The notes under the pieces are model-generated. The model had not been told where the DNA came from, did no database searches, and saw only the letters and a program-made list of their open reading frames with translations. A program made the position numbers and the translations under genes. Of a stretch of DNA of 64,000 bases, positions 62,990 through 64,000 are shown piece after piece (positions within the stretch are counted from its first letter, which is position 1; each line of letters begins with the position of its first letter). This stretch comes from Rhodocyclaceae bacterium. GTDB taxonomy: Bacteria > Pseudomonadota > Gammaproteobacteria > Burkholderiales > Rhodocyclaceae. Location: positions 62,001 through 126,000 of the forward strand of contig JAKLLG010000010.1 of the NCBI GenBank assembly GCA_023150275.1, given 5' to 3'.

Positions 62990-63358
62990 CTAACGCACTC
63001 CGGAACCAGGCGTCGATGGAAGCTCCTCTTCCATCCCAGTACGGAGTTCGCTACGGAGCAAGTCGATCTCGGCGACAATCGTTTCGTACTCGATTTCCTT
63101 GCGACGCAGGTAGTCCCGCGTCATGCGGAGCTTTTCCCGCACCCCCATCGGCGTCAAGAGATAAGCGTAGGCCAGCTTGTTGTCGTTCCGGCGAAAGTTG
63201 TTCGCCTTAACCCATCCCTTCTCGACGAGTGCGCGCAACAAATAGTGGGTCTTCCCAAGGCTGACGCCGAGCTCGCGTGATAGCTCTCGCTGCGAAAGTC
63301 CGGGAGAGCGCTCAATCAGCTTGAGCAGTTGCAGATGAGACACTTCAGACGGGGGCAA
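62990..63358 (-). CDS. MarR family EPS-associated transcriptional regulator
   Basis: The 122-residue protein has a winged helix (SQRELSRELGVSLGKTHYLLRALVEKGWVK at about 22-51) and a C-terminal coiled coil (RDYLRRKEIEYETIVAEIDLLRSEL). This matches the TIGR04176-type regulators that head EPS loci in betaproteobacteria. The start is TTG at 63358 with GGAG six bases before it. A strong promoter and a perfect palindrome precede it, so it probably controls its own expression and, as first gene, the whole array. Confidence 0.92.
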   Translation of the reverse strand: MPPSEVSHLQLLKLIERSPGLSQRELSRELGVSLGKTHYLLRALVEKGWVKANNFRRNDNKLAYAYLLTPMGVREKLRMTRDYLRRKEIEYETIVAEIDLLRSELRTGMEEELPSTPGSGVR

Positions 63359-63393
63359 AATCCACTCCGTTCAATCATTGAACGGAGTGGATT
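63359..63393. promoter_or_regulatory. Perfect palindromic operator over the regulator promoter
   Basis: The 16-base arm ending in ATCCACTCCGTTCAA (63359-63374) is exactly complementary to the arm at 63378-63393, with a three-base centre TCA. It covers the -10, the expected start point and the ribosome-binding site of the MarR-type gene. A symmetrical site of this kind fits a dimeric winged-helix repressor, most simply the adjacent gene product. Confidence 0.85.
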
Positions 63394-63419
63394 GTAGAGC
63401 CGAGACGGCAAAGGGGCAA
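63391..63419 (-). promoter_or_regulatory. Sigma-70 promoter of the EPS regulator and glycan array
   Basis: On the minus strand, TTGCCC (63414-63419) and TACAAT (63391-63396) are separated by 17 bases. The -10 matches the consensus at five of six positions. The start point should be near 63384, giving a leader of about 26 bases. The -10 overlaps the palindromic operator. Confidence 0.75.
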
Positions 63420-63573
63420 TACGTTAGGGATCACCTGAACAACCCAACATTCGACGCGACATAATGGCGCGTATGCCGATCCGAACTCGAAATTGATGCG
63501 AAATTTGCGAATTGATTCTGCAATCCCTTGCCGAAAGGGGCATCCCAGCCATCTTTGCGGCGCATATCGCCAA
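63420..63573. other. Non-coding spacer between transposase remnants and the regulator promoter
   Basis: No gene with support is seen. A minus-strand frame through 63430-63585 shows no family-like sequence and no start with a ribosome site. It is probably decayed mobile-element sequence plus upstream promoter DNA. Confidence 0.4.
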
Positions 63574-63687
63574 TCATGGGCACGACTCTCCCGTGGACAC
63601 CATCAGCGCTCGTCTTGCCATCCAGAGATTCGAAAGCGCAAAGAGCGTGTTGAGCTGCTCCGCGTTCTTGGCGATGCCGCGGTAGGT
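63574..63687 (-). pseudogene. IS5-type transposase C-terminal remnant
   Basis: The minus-strand frame reads YRGIAKNAEQLNTLFALSN then LWMARRALM, the usual end of IS5-group transposases, and stops at 63574. Nothing upstream in the frame belongs to IS5; instead it continues into the end of another transposase. About 38 codons remain. Confidence 0.65.
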
Positions 63688-63732
63688 GCCTGTCCGAATT
63701 TTCGTGTAAACGGGGTTAGTAGCGTCCGGTAA

Positions 63733-64000
63733 AAACGCGAATAGATTCAATTGGTTGGGATCGCCACCCTGTTCTGAAGTGTAGCTGTTGCCCGCAAAGG
63801 CTAGCTGGATGGGCATCTTCTCGAACAGGGTAAGCGAAAAAAATCTGTAGCAAAGTGTAGAGCGAAGCGTCGAGGTTCAGCCGCTTCTTTACGATGGCAA
63901 CAAGGACATAGACCCACACGGCGATCCAGATTTGCGACTTCACCGCATTCTCGGAAGTGCCGTAGAACTTCTTGATACGAAGATGCTGCTTGATCCATTT
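63733..64000 (-). pseudogene. IS4-type (DUF4372 group) transposase C-terminal remnant, frameshifted
   Basis: From the window edge the minus strand encodes KWIKQHLRIKKFYGTSENAV followed by QIWIAVWVYVLVAIVKKRL, a hallmark of the IS4 transposases with an N-terminal DUF4372 domain. A run of seven A at 63837-63843 shifts the frame; the continuation (LFEKMPIQLAF ... DPNQLNLF) is in the next frame. The normal stop after NQLNLF is lost by a small change, so the frame runs on into the IS5-type remnant. The 5' part lies beyond the window. Confidence 0.8.

Noticed and set aside
1-64000. CRISPR arrays, tRNA, rRNA or riboswitches
   Set aside because: No regularly spaced repeats, no cloverleaf-like stretch with a T-loop GGTTCGAnTCC, and no recognisable riboswitch core were found on reading both strands.

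Overview
The window is GC-rich chromosomal DNA of a betaproteobacterium, most likely from the Rhodocyclales or a neighbouring order. The evidence is the gene order ftsY-ftsE-ftsX-rpoH, the aa3 cytochrome oxidase operon with a DUF2244 gene in front and the small assembly genes between subunits, the accB-accC-prmA-DUF3426 run, and a MarR-type EPS-associated regulator heading a glycan locus. The taxonomic call is inference from gene content and order; no rRNA or tRNA gene is present.

Positions 1-24 kb are housekeeping. Two periplasmic M16 peptidase genes (the second cut by the window edge) diverge from ftsY-ftsE-ftsX. Next comes rpoH, which carries a perfect CIRCE operator. After a terminator and a perfect FNR-type box comes the cytochrome c oxidase operon: DUF2244, coxB with a fused cytochrome c domain, coxA, a 41-residue protein, ctaG, coxC, a reversed DUF2909 gene, SURF1, a SCO-like protein and ctaB. 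The heme A synthase gene ctaA is absent from this block. Then follow mpl, a 234-bp MITE with 18-bp terminal repeats and a 5-bp target duplication, a nucleotidyltransferase-like gene, aroQ, accB, accC, prmA, a zinc-ribbon DUF3426 gene, a PfkB kinase, a glycine-zipper lipoprotein, and an olsB plus PlsC-type pair for ornithine lipid.

Positions 24-63.4 kb are one leftward array of about 39 genes, most overlapping by 1-8 bases or separated by very short gaps. apaH lies at the distal end; everything else is surface-glycan synthesis. The array starts at a MarR-type EPS regulator whose promoter is covered by a perfect 16-bp-arm palindrome. Behind it come a PglK-type ABC flippase; a pseudaminic acid set (PseC, PseG, PseI, a PseH-like GNAT); a second, divergent NeuB-like synthase with an SpsF-like cytidylyltransferase, a class III aminotransferase and an aldo/keto reductase; an ATP-grasp / phosphoesterase / SDR / methyltransferase block; and a KdsB-like cytidylyltransferase with HpcH/HpaI aldolase, HAD phosphatase, 2-hydroxyacid dehydrogenase and phosphogluconolactonase-like genes. 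Two large uncharacterised transferase-like proteins (TIGR04326-like and PFTS-motif), three methyltransferases and several glycosyltransferases follow. The distal part makes a D-QuiNAc/FucNAc-type initiating sugar and an L-6-deoxy-HexNAc (FucNAc or QuiNAc).

The most unusual feature is that up to three separate routes to CMP-activated 2-keto sugar acids appear to sit in one array. One of them has no described product that I can name. Other points of interest are a nine-C coding tract that could switch a glycan gene, a truncated polymerase-like membrane gene, and mosaic transposase remnants at the right edge that suggest the locus was assembled by transfer.
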